Shown piece by piece: positions 17,364 to 27,166 of a DNA stretch of 34,783 nt. The notes below the pieces were generated by a model. That model did not search any database and had not been told where the DNA came from. It was given only the letters and a program-made list of their open reading frames with translations. A program made the translations under genes and the position numbers. Every line of letters begins with the position of its first letter. Positions within the stretch are counted from its first letter, which is position 1. Source of the DNA: Mycobacterium sp. E740 (GTDB lineage Bacteria > Actinomycetota > Actinomycetes > Mycobacteriales > Mycobacteriaceae). The DNA lies in the NCBI RefSeq assembly GCF_001672895.1, contig NZ_LZKP01000011.1:1-34783 (forward strand), in the 5' to 3' direction.

Positions 17364-18681
17364 ATCGGCCGTCCGGCCTCACGTTCGGACTTATGTGCTC
17401 GACACCTCCGTGTTGCTGTCAGATCCCTGGGCCTGCACGCGCTTTGCCGAGCACGAGGTCGTGGTTCCGCTGGTGGTGATCAGCGAACTCGAAGCCAAGC
17501 GCCACCATCACGAGTTGGGCTGGTTCGCGCGTCAGGCGTTGCGGATGTTCGACGATCTCCGGCTCGAACACGGTCGGCTTGACCAGCCGATTCCCGTTGG
17601 CGCACAAGGCGGTTCGCTGCATGTCGAGCTCAATCACAGCGACCCGTCGGTGCTGCCCGCCGGCTTCCGCACCGAGAGCAACGATGCGCGGATCCTGACC
17701 GTCGCGGCCAACCTAGCCGCCGAGGGCAAACACGTCACGCTGGTCAGCAAGGACATCCCGCTGCGGGTGAAGGCCGGTGCGGTCGGGTTGACGGCCGACG
17801 AGTACCACGCCCAGGACGTCATCACGTCGGGATGGACCGGGATGGCCGAGGTCGAAGTGTGCGCCGAAGACATCGACGCGCTGTTCGCCGACGGTGAGAC
17901 CGATCTGGAGGCAGCTCGAAACCTGCCGTGCCACACCGGGATTCGGCTGCTCGGCGGCAGCTCGCACGCGCTGGGCCGGGTCACGCCGGAAAAGCGGGTG
18001 CAGTTGGTCCGCGGCGACCGGGAGGCGTTCGGGTTGCGTGGCCGCTCAGCCGAACAACGCGTGGCGCTGGATCTGCTGCTCGACGAATCCGTCGGCATCG
18101 TCTCGCTCGGCGGCAAGGCCGGAACCGGTAAGTCCGCGCTGGCGCTGTGCGCGGGGCTGGAAGCCGTGCTCGAGCGCCGCACACAGCGCAAGGTCGTGGT
18201 GTTCCGTCCGCTGTACGCGGTCGGCGGCCAGGACCTCGGCTATCTGCCCGGCAGCGAGAGCGAGAAGATGGGCCCCTGGGCGCAGGCGGTCTTCGACACG
18301 CTCGAGGGATTGGCCAGCCCCGCGGTGCTGGAGGAGGTGCTGGCGCGCGGCATGCTCGAGGTGTTGCCGCTGACGCACATCCGCGGCCGGTCGCTGCACG
18401 ACTCGTTCGTGATCGTCGACGAGGCCCAGTCGCTGGAGCGCAACGTGCTGCTGACCGTGCTGTCCCGGCTCGGTGCGGGCTCACGCGTGGTGCTCACCCA
18501 CGATGTCGCCCAGCGCGACAACCTGCGAGTCGGCCGGCATGACGGCGTCGCGGCAGTGATCGAGAAGCTCAAGGGGCACCCGCTGTTCGCCCACATCACG
18601 CTGCTGCGTAGCGAACGCTCCCCGATTGCCGCGCTGGTGACCGAGATGCTCGAGGAGATCAGCCCCGGCGCGCTGCCGTAA
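17356..18681 (+). CDS. phoH2: PhoH2: PIN ribonuclease fused to PhoH ATPase/helicase
   Basis: A 441-residue fusion. The N-terminal PIN domain (about 10-150) keeps the four acidic residues of a metal-dependent RNase: Asp16 (YVLDTSV), Glu44 (VISELE), Asp110 (SNDARIL) and Asp133 (SKDIPL). The C-terminal PhoH domain has the Walker [11 protein letters not shown] (252-261, Lys259) and the Walker B VIVDEAQ near residue 355. Mycobacterial PhoH2 is reported to unwind and cleave RNA and has been grouped with VapC-type toxins. The GTG at 17356 is chosen for its good ribosome site (GAGGAG at 17344-17349). Position after desA2 matches Rv1094-Rv1095. The 3' end overlaps a convergent small gene by 23 bases. 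Confidence 0.95.
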   Translation: MTESAVRPHVRTYVLDTSVLLSDPWACTRFAEHEVVVPLVVISELEAKRHHHELGWFARQALRMFDDLRLEHGRLDQPIPVGAQGGSLHVELNHSDPSVLPAGFRTESNDARILTVAANLAAEGKHVTLVSKDIPLRVKAGAVGLTADEYHAQDVITSGWTGMAEVEVCAEDIDALFADGETDLEAARNLPCHTGIRLLGGSSHALGRVTPEKRVQLVRGDREAFGLRGRSAEQRVALDLLLDESVGIVSLGGKAGTGKSALALCAGLEAVLERRTQRKVVVFRPLYAVGGQDLGYLPGSESEKMGPWAQAVFDTLEGLASPAVLEEVLARGMLEVLPLTHIRGRSLHDSFVIVDEAQSLERNVLLTVLSRLGAGSRVVLTHDVAQRDNLRVGRHDGVAAVIEKLKGHPLFAHITLLRSERSPIAALVTEMLEEISPGALP

Positions 18682-18874
18682 CCAGGTACCACCCGGCGGC
18701 CGCGGCCCCACCGAGCGCCACCATCCGATCGGCGCGTTCGCTGCGCGGCAGGTCGAGCAACGCGACCAGTCCGAGCACCGCGAATCCCGTGCGCAGTGCG
18801 GGCTGGCTGGTGGCGGTCGTCACCAAGGCAGCGGCGTTGTCGGTCTGGCTGACGGAAGCGTGGTCGAGACGCAC
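18659..18874 (-). CDS. Small membrane protein, unknown function
   Basis: A 71-residue protein with a polar N-terminus and two hydrophobic stretches, at about residues 25-42 and 52-67, ending TAARRG. It looks like a small two-helix membrane protein with both ends probably cytoplasmic. It is supported mainly by its start: the GTG at 18874 is preceded by AGGAGG with a four-base spacer, the best ribosome site in the window. Its 3' end overlaps the phoH2 end by 23 bases on the opposite strand. I recognise no family. It lies downstream of the LuxR-type regulator on the same strand with an 80-base gap. Confidence 0.7.
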   Translation of the reverse strand: MRLDHASVSQTDNAAALVTTATSQPALRTGFAVLGLVALLDLPRSERADRMVALGGAAAAGWYLVTAARRG

Positions 18875-18941
18875 CGGTCCTCCTGTCGATGGCGGGTGGC
18901 GGACAGCGATTCGACGGTAGATCCTGTGCCCCCGCAGAGGA

Positions 18942-18958
18942 ATAGGGTGTTTCCCTAT
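18942..18958 (-). terminator. Hairpin at the end of the LuxR-type gene
   Basis: ATAGGG (18942-18947) and CCCTAT (18953-18958) flank a five-base loop and include the TAG stop of the regulator. On the minus strand this may end its transcript; the U tract is absent. Confidence 0.35.
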
Positions 18959-21747
18959 CCCTCGTCAGTGGAATGCGACTCGCGGGTCGTGGCGATGTGA
19001 CGGCCCAGCTCGGCGCGCGAGCGGATGCCGAGCTTGCGGTAGATGCGGGCGAGGTTGGCCTCGACGGTTTTCGGGCTGATGAACAGCGCGGCCGCGACGT
19101 CACGGTTCTTCATCCCGGACGCGGCCAGTTCGGCGACCCGCTGCTCGGACGGCGTCAGCTCTCCGCCGCCGAACGCCGCCGCACTCGCGCGCGACAGCTC
19201 GGCCCGCGCCCGGTCCGCCCACAGCGGAATACCGAGACGTTCGAACGTCTCCGCTGCCTCCTGCAGATGCGCCGTCGCTGAATCCTTCTTGCGCCGGCGG
19301 CGCTCGAGTTGGCCCAGCAGCAACAGCGTTCGTCCACGCTCGAACGGCATTGGCAGGTCGTCATGTGTGGCCATCGCGCGCACCGCCGCCTCCTGGGCGG
19401 CGCCGAGATCCCCGCGGGCGCCCTGCAACATCGCGCGCGAGCGCGCCCCCACCGCGAGCATCCACCGCCGGCCCAGCCTGCGGCCGTTGTCCTCCAGCGC
19501 CGCGACGAGTGGCTCCGCTTCGGATAGGCGGTCGAGATGGACGAGCGCCTCGATCGCGTCCGGCAGGAACGAGGCGTCGGGCAGTTCGGTCGGCGAGCTC
19601 CCGGGATCGAACTCCGAGAGCACCGGCTGCAGGGCGGCCAAGGCCGCTTCGTGGTTGCCCAGCGACAACTCCAAGAACCCGAGGCTGGCCAGCACGCGGT
19701 GTGACAACCGGAATGCGCCAGTGCGCCTTGCGCATTCGAGGGCATCGTCGACGGCGCGCCGCGTGGTGTCCTCTTGGCCGGCGAATGCGGCGAGTAGCGC
19801 GCACAAGCTCTGCGTCAAGAATTGAGGGGTGTTGCCGCCGAGCTGATGCGCCTTGGCGAACGCATCCTCGGCGACCAGGCGGGCGGTGACGAGGTCGCCC
19901 CGCCAGACGGCGTTCATCACCACGTGCTGCGAGATGAACACGTGCTCGCCCTCTTCGCCCTTCTCCAGGCAACGGGCACGGATCTTGTCGAGCGCGGTAC
20001 GCGCTTCGTCGAGCCGCCCGGTCCACTCCAGCAGCAGCGCGTGCTGCACCGCGGGCTGGAAAACCAGCGGCGTGTACGCCTCCGGGTCCTCCAGCTCCAG
20101 CGCTCGCTGCAGCAACTCGTCGTCGTAGCCGGCGCCCGCGACGAACCGCATCATGGCCAGCATGCCGATCGCCATCGCGAGCAGGTGCGGATTGGCGACG
20201 CGCTCTGCGCTCGCGACCGCCTCCTCGGCGGTCCGCACCCCCTCCTGCAACTGGTTGCCGTGAAACAGCATGTACGCCAACGTGATCAGGATCTGCACGC
20301 GGAGTGCCCCGTTGTCGTGCACTTCGTCGAGCGCGTCGTACAACAGCGACGTGCCTTCGACGAAGCCGTCACCGTAGAGCCGCACAACCGCCAAGCGGCT
20401 CAATGCTTCAGCGCGCAACTCACCCGAGGGCACCCGATCGATCGCGTCCTCGAGCACCGCCGCCGCGCGCTCCTGGTCTCCGGCGTCGAAATGGTGCAGT
20501 GCGGAACGCAACCGTCGTTGCGCGGTGTCGCCGCCCAGGGCGATCGCCAGGTCCATCAGCTCGGCCGCCGCGGCAGGCGCGCCCCGCATCCGTGCCGAAT
20601 CGGCGGCGGCGTCGAGCGCCCGCAACGTGACCTCGTCACCCCTGGTGGCGGCCAGCGCGAGATGCCTGGCCCGCAACTCGGGCTCGTCGACGATCTCGGC
20701 GAGGCGGCGGTGCATCGTTCGGCGGCGGTCCGAAGCGGCCTGCGTGTAGACGCCACGGGCCAGCAGCGGGTGGGCGAACCGGACCTGGTTGCCGTCGATC
20801 GCGATGATGCCCCTGCTCTCGGCGACCTCCAGATGTGTGACGAGCTCGCCGGCATCGGTCGTCGTCGCCTTCGACACCAACTCCACCGTCGGCGTGGACA
20901 GGCATGCCGCCGCCAGCAGCGCGTCGTCCACCTCGGGTTCGAGGCTGCCCAGCCGGGTGCGCACGACGTCGGTGAGGGTGCGGGGCAGCCGCATCGCCAC
21001 ACCCGAATCGGCCGTACTCGCTTCGTCGATCGAGCGGGCCAGTTCTATCGCATAGAACGGGTTCCCGCCCGATATCCGGTGGATCCGGCCGATGGCGGGA
21101 CGGGAGAAGGGTCGCCGCAGCCGCGCGGAGACGGCGGCGTGCAGATCATCGATGGTCAAGGGGCTCAACCGGATTCGGTTCACGGCTTCGGGGCGCGGCA
21201 ACTGCAGCCAGGCGGCGTCCGCATCGTCGACCGGCTCGGTTCGCAGGGTGGCAAGCAGCCCCGCTCGTCCGGTGAGCCGTCGCGCCGCGAACGCGACGAC
21301 GTGCACGCTCGACGGGTCGAGCCACTGAAGGTCGTCGATCGCCAACAGCACGGGCCGCTCGGCAGCAAGGCGCTCGACCACCGAGAGGAACGCCGCGGCC
21401 ACCGCGCGCTGGTCGGTGACCACGTCTTTGTCGCCCCGCAGCAGCACCTGGTCGACCGCGAGACGTTGTGGACCCGGCAGCGTCGCCCACGCATCCGTGT
21501 CGGCGTCGTCGAGCAAGTCCGCCAACGCGGTGTAGGCGAGCACCGATTCGGCGGCCGTGGCGCGAGCGCAGAGTACCCGGAATCCGCGCTTCCGCGCCCG
21601 CTCCATTGCGGCACACCACAGGGTGGTCTTGCCGATGCCCGCGTCACCCTCGATCAGCAACGCCGACGGGCCGCCTTCCATCGACTTCAGGAAGGCGGCG
21701 ACGGCGCGCTGGTGCGTCGGCTGACCGACGACGACTTCGCTCGGCAT
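18955..21747 (-). CDS. Large ATP-binding LuxR-family transcriptional regulator
   Basis: A 930-residue regulator of the MalT-like/STAND class. The N-terminal ATPase has the Walker A GDAGIGKTT (34-42, Lys40) and a Walker B-type LLAIDDLQWLDPSS near residue 145. The middle, about 350-850, is rich in Ala/Leu/Glu helices resembling TPR repeats, usually a ligand-sensing and oligomerisation platform. The C-terminus is a GerE/LuxR helix-turn-helix: LTPSEQRVAELAASGMKNRDVAAALFISPKTVEANLARIYRKLGI. Such proteins bind DNA after inducer- and ATP-dependent assembly. The ATG at 21747 is preferred over a TTG at 21756. It is a lone regulator between phoH2 and the glpX-fum operon, and its target genes are unknown. 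M. tuberculosis has Rv1096-Rv1097c at this place. Confidence 0.92.
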   Translation of the reverse strand: MPSEVVVGQPTHQRAVAAFLKSMEGGPSALLIEGDAGIGKTTLWCAAMERARKRGFRVLCARATAAESVLAYTALADLLDDADTDAWATLPGPQRLAVDQVLLRGDKDVVTDQRAVAAAFLSVVERLAAERPVLLAIDDLQWLDPSSVHVVAFAARRLTGRAGLLATLRTEPVDDADAAWLQLPRPEAVNRIRLSPLTIDDLHAAVSARLRRPFSRPAIGRIHRISGGNPFYAIELARSIDEASTADSGVAMRLPRTLTDVVRTRLGSLEPEVDDALLAAACLSTPTVELVSKATTTDAGELVTHLEVAESRGIIAIDGNQVRFAHPLLARGVYTQAASDRRRTMHRRLAEIVDEPELRARHLALAATRGDEVTLRALDAAADSARMRGAPAAAAELMDLAIALGGDTAQRRLRSALHHFDAGDQERAAAVLEDAIDRVPSGELRAEALSRLAVVRLYGDGFVEGTSLLYDALDEVHDNGALRVQILITLAYMLFHGNQLQEGVRTAEEAVASAERVANPHLLAMAIGMLAMMRFVAGAGYDDELLQRALELEDPEAYTPLVFQPAVQHALLLEWTGRLDEARTALDKIRARCLEKGEEGEHVFISQHVVMNAVWRGDLVTARLVAEDAFAKAHQLGGNTPQFLTQSLCALLAAFAGQEDTTRRAVDDALECARRTGAFRLSHRVLASLGFLELSLGNHEAALAALQPVLSEFDPGSSPTELPDASFLPDAIEALVHLDRLSEAEPLVAALEDNGRRLGRRWMLAVGARSRAMLQGARGDLGAAQEAAVRAMATHDDLPMPFERGRTLLLLGQLERRRRKKDSATAHLQEAAETFERLGIPLWADRARAELSRASAAAFGGGELTPSEQRVAELAASGMKNRDVAAALFISPKTVEANLARIYRKLGIRSRAELGRHIATTRESHSTDEG

Positions 21748-21825
21748 GTCCCCCAAGGCTGCAGCTGATCACAGCAAACAACTGCAAGTGGGGCTATACC
21801 CGCTGGCGCCCGGGTTCACCCATGA

Positions 21826-23244
21826 CTAGCGGTCGGCGTCCTTCACCTTGGCCATCGCCAGCACGTCGAGTCGCTTGTCCAATTCCTCCTCGGACAGCTT
21901 GTCGCCGATCAGGCCGCGGTCGATGACGGTCTGGCGGATCGTCTTCTTCTCTTTGAGCGCCTGCTTGGCGACCGCGGCCGCCTCCTCGTAGCCGATCGCC
22001 GAGTTCAGCGGCGTGACGATCGAGGGTGACGACTCCGCCAGCTCGCGCAGTCGGTCCTCGTTGGCCACCAGGCCGTCGATGCAGCGCTCGGCGAACAGCT
22101 TCGAGGAGTTGGTCAGGATCTTGAACGACTCGAGGATGTTGCGGGCCATCATCGGGATGTAGACATTGAGTTCAAAAGCTCCCGAAGCTCCTCCGAAAGC
22201 GATCGCCGCGTCGTTGCCGATCACCTGCGCGGCCACCTGCGTGACGGCCTCCGGTATCACCGGGTTCACCTTGCCCGGCATGATCGAGCTGCCCGGCTGC
22301 AGGTCCGGCAGCTGGAGCTCGCCGAGACCGGTCAACGGGCCCGAGCCCATCCAGCGGATGTCGTTGGCGATCTTGGTCAGCGAGACGGCGATCGTGCGCA
22401 GCGCACCCGACGCCTCGACCAATCCGTCGCGAGCGGCCTGCGCCTCGAAATGGTTGGCCGCAACGCTCAGTTCGGCCAGCCCGGTCTGCTCGCTGAGCAC
22501 GGCGACGACACGCTCGTCGAAATCGTCGGGGGCGTTGAGCCCGGTGCCGACCGCGGTGCCGCCGATGGCCAGCTCACCGAGCCGGGGGAGCGTCGCCTTG
22601 ACCCGTTCGATGCCGGCTTCGACCTGGCGCGCATAGCCGCTGAACTCCTGGCCCAGGGTCACCGGAACTGCGTCCATCAGATGGGTGCGACCGGATTTCA
22701 CGACGGTGCGCCACTGGCGGGCCTTCGAGTCGAGCGACTCGTGCAGCACCTCCAGTGCCGGAATCAGGTGCCGCACAGCGGCTTCCGTCGCGGCGATATG
22801 GGTGGCGGTGGGGAAGGTGTCGTTCGACGACTGCGACATGTTCACGTCGTCATTCGGATGCACGGTCACGCCGTTGCGCGCCGCGATCCCCGCGATCACC
22901 TCGTTGGTGTTCATGTTCGAGCTGGTGCCCGAGCCGGTCTGGAACACGTCGATGGGGAACTGGTCGTCGTGCAATCCGTCGGCGATCTCAGCGGCTGCCG
23001 CGATGATCGCGTCGGCCTTCTCCGGCGCCAACAGGCCGAGGTCCTTGTTCACCTGCGCGCAGGCGCCTTTCAGCAGACCGAGCGCGCGGATCTGGGTGCG
23101 CTCGAGGCCGCGGCCGGAGATCGGGAAGTTCTCCACCGCGCGCTGCGTCTGCGCGCGCCACAGCGCGTTGACCGGCACCCGGACCTCGCCCATGGTGTCG
23201 TGCTCGATGCGGTACTCGACGTCCTGGGACGACTCGGCGCTCAT
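21826..23244 (-). CDS. fum: Class II fumarate hydratase
   Basis: A 472-residue oxygen-stable, iron-independent fumarase of the aspartase/fumarase superfamily, catalysing fumarate to L-malate in the TCA cycle. The signature [11 protein letters not shown] (318-328) carries the mobile serine loop. SGRTHLMDA gives the active-site His188, and [15 protein letters not shown] and [10 protein letters not shown] form the other two conserved active-site regions. The protein would be a homotetramer in the cytosol. The ATG at 23244 has an AAGGA about ten bases upstream. The gene follows glpX by 28 bases on the same strand, the same arrangement as Rv1099c-Rv1098c, so the two are probably cotranscribed. Confidence 0.97.
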   Translation of the reverse strand: MSAESSQDVEYRIEHDTMGEVRVPVNALWRAQTQRAVENFPISGRGLERTQIRALGLLKGACAQVNKDLGLLAPEKADAIIAAAAEIADGLHDDQFPIDVFQTGSGTSSNMNTNEVIAGIAARNGVTVHPNDDVNMSQSSNDTFPTATHIAATEAAVRHLIPALEVLHESLDSKARQWRTVVKSGRTHLMDAVPVTLGQEFSGYARQVEAGIERVKATLPRLGELAIGGTAVGTGLNAPDDFDERVVAVLSEQTGLAELSVAANHFEAQAARDGLVEASGALRTIAVSLTKIANDIRWMGSGPLTGLGELQLPDLQPGSSIMPGKVNPVIPEAVTQVAAQVIGNDAAIAFGGASGAFELNVYIPMMARNILESFKILTNSSKLFAERCIDGLVANEDRLRELAESSPSIVTPLNSAIGYEEAAAVAKQALKEKKTIRQTVIDRGLIGDKLSEEELDKRLDVLAMAKVKDADR

Positions 23245-23272
23245 TGATGAATGTCCTTCTGTTTGTCGTGGT

Positions 23273-24301
23273 TTACGGCAGCGGATAGACGGCGTTGCTG
23301 TCGCCGGTGAAGTCGATCGCGGAGTATTCGCTGAGCTTCGACAACCGGTGGTACGCCTCGATCATCCGCACCGTGCCCGACTTCGACCGCATCACGATCG
23401 ACTGCGTCGTGCAGCCGCCGCTGTAGAAGTGGACACCCTTGAGCAGGTCGCCGTCGGTGACGCCGGTCGCGCAGAAGAAGACGTTGTCCCCGGACACCAG
23501 GTCCTCGGTCGTCAGCACCCGGTCCAGGTCGTAGCCACGGTCGATCGCCTTCTGGCGCTCGTCGTCGTCCATGGGCGCCAGCTGGCCCTGGATGGCGCCG
23601 CCCATACAGCGGATCGCGGCCGCGGCGATGATGCCCTCAGGCGTGCCGCCGATCCCGGCGAGCATGTCGGTACTGGTGTTCGGACGGCACGCCGAGATCG
23701 CGCCCGCGACGTCGCCGTCGGTGATCAGGCGGCACCGCGCGCCGGCCTCGCGCACATCGGCGATCAGTTGTCGGTGGCGGGGACGGTCGAGAATGCAGAC
23801 GGTCAGATCGGAGACCGAGACGCTCTTGGCCTTGGCTACGCGGCGGATGTTCTCCCCGATCGGTGCGGTGATGTCGATTGCGTCGACCGACTCGGGGCCG
23901 ACGGCGATCTTGCTCATGTAGAACACCGCCGACGGATCGAACATCGTGCCGCGCTCGGACACCGCCAGCACCGAGATCGCGTTGGACAGGCCCTTGCTCA
24001 TCAGCGTGGTGCCGTCGATGGGGTCCACCGCGAAGTCGCACAACGGTCCGTCGCCGTTGCCGACGTCCTCGCCGTTGTAGAGCATCGGCGCGTTGTCCTT
24101 CTCGCCCTCGCCGATCACCACCACGCCGCGCATGGACACCGAGTTCACCAGCTCGCGCATCGCGTCGACCGCGGCGCCGTCACCACCCTCCTTGTCGCCG
24201 CGGCCCACCCACCGGCCCGCCGCCATGGCACCGGCTTCGGTGACTCTGACTAGTTCAAGGGCGAGATTTCGGTCGGGCGCTTCCCCACGGCTCGGCGTCA
24301 T
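23273..24301 (-). CDS. glpX: Fructose-1,6-bisphosphatase, class II
   Basis: A 342-residue GlpX-type enzyme that hydrolyses fructose 1,6-bisphosphate to fructose 6-phosphate, required for gluconeogenesis when mycobacteria grow on fatty acids or glycerol. Metal-binding motifs of the lithium-sensitive phosphatase superfamily are present: GEGEKD (64-69) and DPIDGT (93-98). [10 protein letters not shown] and [18 protein letters not shown] are typical GlpX segments. In M. tuberculosis the homologue Rv1099c is the main bisphosphatase. The gene heads the glpX-fum operon and is divergent from the DUF4245 gene over 53 bases. No strong ribosome site was seen before the ATG at 24301. Confidence 0.97.
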   Translation of the reverse strand: MTPSRGEAPDRNLALELVRVTEAGAMAAGRWVGRGDKEGGDGAAVDAMRELVNSVSMRGVVVIGEGEKDNAPMLYNGEDVGNGDGPLCDFAVDPIDGTTLMSKGLSNAISVLAVSERGTMFDPSAVFYMSKIAVGPESVDAIDITAPIGENIRRVAKAKSVSVSDLTVCILDRPRHRQLIADVREAGARCRLITDGDVAGAISACRPNTSTDMLAGIGGTPEGIIAAAAIRCMGGAIQGQLAPMDDDERQKAIDRGYDLDRVLTTEDLVSGDNVFFCATGVTDGDLLKGVHFYSGGCTTQSIVMRSKSGTVRMIEAYHRLSKLSEYSAIDFTGDSNAVYPLP

Positions 24302-24354
24302 GGCCAGATTGTCCCATTAGCGGGGGCGCCGTCGGGAGCTGGGATACTGAGGGC

Positions 24355-25032
24355 GTGACGACGCAGCCCCAGCCCCGTCCGGACAGCACCGGACAGGCGG
24401 CTCCGGCACCCAGGCCGGCCAAGTCCCGGTTGCTGCACGACGGGCGCGACATGTTCTGGTCGATGGCGCCGCTGGTGGTGGCCTGCATCGTGCTGGCCGG
24501 TGTGCTCGGGATGTGCTCGTTCCAGGCCTCCGGGCCGGGCCCCGGTCCGGCGCCGTCGTACGACGCGGCGGCCGCGCTGCGGGCCGACGCCGACGCGCTG
24601 AAGATCCCGATCCGGGTGCCCGCCCTGCCCGAGGGCTGGCAGTCGAACTCGGGCAGCCGGAAAGGCATCGACGACGGGCGCACCGATCCGGCGACGGGCC
24701 GCCCGGCGCGCGCTGTCAGTTCCACGGTCGGCTACCTGGCGCCCAGCGGCATGTACCTGAGCCTGACCCAGAGCAACGCCGACGAGGACAAGCTGGTCGG
24801 CTCGATCAATCCCGACGTGGTGCCGACCGGGGTACAGGACGTCGACGGGATCCGGTGGGTGGTCTACGAGGGCAGCGACTCCGACGGTGAACCCGCCGAA
24901 CCGGTGTGGACGACACGGCTGGCCGGCCCGACGGGGATCGCGCAAGTCGCGCTGACCGGCGCCGCGGGTACCGATGAGTACCGTACGCTTGCGGCGGCGA
25001 CGCAGACCGCCTCGCCGCTGCCCGTCAAGTAG
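24355..25032 (+). CDS. DUF4245 membrane-anchored protein (Rv1100 homologue)
   Basis: A 225-residue protein starting at GTG. A proline-rich cytoplasmic N-terminus of about 30 residues is followed by one transmembrane helix (about 36-55, MAPLVVACIVLAGVLGMCSF) and an extracytoplasmic domain with the conserved segments PIRVPALPEGWQSNSG and VGYLAPSGMYLSLTQS. This is the layout of DUF4245, of unknown function, found beside glpX in mycobacteria (Rv1100). The domain may bind ligands in the periplasm, a guess from its all-beta look. The GTG is preceded by GATACT six bases upstream, an imperfect TANNNT, so leaderless expression is possible. Confidence 0.88.
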   Translation: MTTQPQPRPDSTGQAAPAPRPAKSRLLHDGRDMFWSMAPLVVACIVLAGVLGMCSFQASGPGPGPAPSYDAAAALRADADALKIPIRVPALPEGWQSNSGSRKGIDDGRTDPATGRPARAVSSTVGYLAPSGMYLSLTQSNADEDKLVGSINPDVVPTGVQDVDGIRWVVYEGSDSDGEPAEPVWTTRLAGPTGIAQVALTGAAGTDEYRTLAAATQTASPLPVK

Positions 25033-25135
25033 GAGCACGCGTGACCGGTTCGACGAGATTGAACCCACGCAGGTCGCTTCTCGCACTTTCTCTGCCTGGT
25101 TTCAATCACAGCAATGAGCGGACTACAGGAGCGCC

Positions 25136-25978
25136 ATGACCGCAGAGGATCCCGCGGCACCGAAAGCTGACGTCGCCGCCGGGGCGGCTCCGGAAGCCGA
25201 CCTCACGGGCTGGGCCGTGTCGGGGTTCTCGGCGGCCGGCTACACGCACGACGTCTATCGCCGCGGCGAGGGCCCGGGCGTCGTCCTGATTCCGGAGATG
25301 CCCGGCGCGCACCCCGGGGTGTTTGCGCTCGGTAACCATCTGGTGGACAACGGGTTCACGGTCGCGATCCCGTCGCTGTTCGGCACGCCCGGCGCGCCCG
25401 CCATGCGGCCGGGTGCGGTGCCGGTCATGCTGCGCGGTTGTGTGGCAAAGGAATTCGCTGCGCTGGCGACCAACGCCGACCGGCCGGTTGCGCACTACCT
25501 GCGCGCGTTGGCCCGCGACCTCAACGAGAGCACGCCGGGCAAGGGCGTCGGGGTGATCGGCCAGTGTTTCACCGGTGGCTTCGCTTTGGCCGCCGCCGTC
25601 GACGACAGTGTGCTCGCGCCGGTGCTGAGCCAACCGTCATTGCCGCTTCCGTTGACTCCCAAGCAACGACGAGATCCGGGGCTCTCCGAGGCCGAGCTGC
25701 GAATCGTGGAGCGACGCGCCGCCGACGACGGGCTGTGTGCGCTGGGGCTGCGCTTCTCCGAGGACCCACTGGTACCCGCCGCGCGGTTCAAGACACTCAA
25801 TGACCGGCTCGGCGACGCGTTCGAGGTGATCGAGATCGACTCGCGCAAGGGCAACGAGCACGGGTTCGCCAAGACCGCGCACTCGGTGCTGACGCTGGAA
25901 CTGCGCCAGCACGAAGGTCATCCGACGGACGTCGCCCTCAAGCGTGTGGTCGCGTTCCTCAAGGAGCGGCTGGCTTAG
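25136..25978 (+). CDS. Dienelactone hydrolase family protein
   Basis: A 280-residue alpha/beta hydrolase. The nucleophile elbow GQCFTGG has Cys144 in place of the usual serine, the mark of dienelactone hydrolases. The Asp in RFSEDPLVP and the His in GNEHGF complete the Cys-Asp-His triad, and IPEMPG gives Glu54, which in the family positions the cysteine. Classical members hydrolyse dienelactone to maleylacetate in chloroaromatic degradation; actinobacterial relatives often have unknown lactone or ester substrates. The ATG has a good site (AGGAG, five bases). The 103-base gap before it holds a 7-base inverted repeat (GATTGAA at 25057, TTCAATC at 25101) and nothing else recognised. The 3' end overlaps perM by 20 bases. 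Confidence 0.88.
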   Translation: MTAEDPAAPKADVAAGAAPEADLTGWAVSGFSAAGYTHDVYRRGEGPGVVLIPEMPGAHPGVFALGNHLVDNGFTVAIPSLFGTPGAPAMRPGAVPVMLRGCVAKEFAALATNADRPVAHYLRALARDLNESTPGKGVGVIGQCFTGGFALAAAVDDSVLAPVLSQPSLPLPLTPKQRRDPGLSEAELRIVERRAADDGLCALGLRFSEDPLVPAARFKTLNDRLGDAFEVIEIDSRKGNEHGFAKTAHSVLTLELRQHEGHPTDVALKRVVAFLKERLA

Positions 25979-27155
25979 CCTCGCTCTTCTCGTCGGCCGC
26001 CTTGACTCGGTCGCGTGCCTCTTTGAGGCGGCGGCCCAACCACCACAACGGGTTTCGTCGCTTGGGCTTCTCGTCGTCGGCGTCGGGTCGCTCCAGCGGT
26101 ACACCTTTGTACACCGACAGGTAGACGCTGATCGTCGTGACGATGACGATCATCAGCACCGGTCCGATCACGATGCCCCACGCGCCGAACATACTGATGC
26201 CCGCGAACACCGCGAGCAGCATCAGCGCCGGGTCCAGCCGCGCTGCGCGTGGCACCAGGATCGGCCGCAGGAAGTTGTCGATGTTGGTGACGACGATGAG
26301 ATGGAATAGCACGACGAACGCGCCGCCGAAGACGTTGCCGAACAGGATCATTCCGATCCCGAACGGGATCGTGACGATGCCGCCGCCCAAGGGGATCACC
26401 GACAGCGCGGACAACAGCACCGCGAACAGGAAGAAGCCCTGGTGGAAGCCGGCGATGTAGATCGACGCCGCACCCGCGACGCCCTGGCAGACCGCGATGA
26501 CGAACTGACCCATCACGGTGCCCTTGACCATCGCGCCCATCTTCGCCATGTAGAGGTCGGTGACCTCCTCACCGAGCGGATTGAGCTGACGGATGATCCG
26601 CAGCACCTGATCGCGGTTGACGAGCAGCGAGATGAAGACGTACAGGAAGAGGATCAACGCGGTCACCGCGCCGAAAACTCCGCCCGCGGCGCCTTGCAAC
26701 AGCCCGAGCAGCCAGTGGCCGGCCTCCTGTGCCACCTTCGTCATCGACCCCTGCAGGGACTGCGGGGTGACGGTGGTGTCGACGTAGGGCACCCGGGCCA
26801 GCAGGTCGTTGACGGCCTGCAGCGCGCGATCGCCCAGTGTCGACAGATCGGTGCGGCCCACCCATTCGGCCACCCGGTCCACCATCGTCGTGATCTGCAC
26901 GACCGCCAGGAACACGAACAGGCTCACCGGCACGATCACCGCGGCGATCGCGGCCAGCAACGTCACCGTCGCCGACAGCCCGCTGCCGAGTCGCTTGTTG
27001 AGCCGCCGGTAAAGCGGCGAGAACAGGTAGGCCGCCACCGCTGCGACTACGACCAGGATGAAGTAGCCGCGCAGGAAGTACGCGCCGAACACGATCGCGA
27101 CGCCGGTCGCGACGGCCAGCGCCCGCTTCTGGGTGGGCGTGAATTCGGTGTCCAT
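25959..27155 (-). CDS. perM: PerM-type AI-2E transporter family membrane protein
   Basis: A 398-residue polytopic protein of the AI-2E/PerM family. It has about eight helices: a pair near residues 15-55, one near 65-90, a long extracytoplasmic stretch, then five from about 170 to 350. The family signature region LSVIPLGGGIVTIPFGIGMILFG and NIDNFLRPILVPR is intact. A charged C-terminal tail of about 45 residues (KPKRRNPLWWLGRRLKEARD) is cytoplasmic. The M. tuberculosis homologue Rv1101c (PerM) is needed for persistence and acidic or low-magnesium growth, and is linked to divisome stability. The ATG at 27155 is chosen over a longer frame because homology starts there. It follows an SDR gene by 11 bases and is probably cotranscribed. 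Confidence 0.92.
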   Translation of the reverse strand: MDTEFTPTQKRALAVATGVAIVFGAYFLRGYFILVVVAAVAAYLFSPLYRRLNKRLGSGLSATVTLLAAIAAVIVPVSLFVFLAVVQITTMVDRVAEWVGRTDLSTLGDRALQAVNDLLARVPYVDTTVTPQSLQGSMTKVAQEAGHWLLGLLQGAAGGVFGAVTALILFLYVFISLLVNRDQVLRIIRQLNPLGEEVTDLYMAKMGAMVKGTVMGQFVIAVCQGVAGAASIYIAGFHQGFFLFAVLLSALSVIPLGGGIVTIPFGIGMILFGNVFGGAFVVLFHLIVVTNIDNFLRPILVPRAARLDPALMLLAVFAGISMFGAWGIVIGPVLMIVIVTTISVYLSVYKGVPLERPDADDEKPKRRNPLWWLGRRLKEARDRVKAADEKSEAKPAAP

Positions 27156-27166
27156 CGACGCTATGT

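Noticed and set aside
19822..21768. A 648-codon open frame on the plus strand.
   Set aside because: It is antisense to the LuxR-type gene, is full of Arg/His/Gln-rich low-complexity sequence, and has no recognisable domain. Long antisense frames are expected at this GC content.
22685..24253. A 522-codon open frame on the plus strand.
   Set aside because: It lies antisense to both fum and glpX, which are unambiguous, and encodes composition typical of shadow frames.
25057..25107. GATTGAA/TTCAATC inverted repeat before the dienelactone hydrolase as an operator.
   Set aside because: Only seven bases per arm and 37 bases apart; this is weak and fits no known site.
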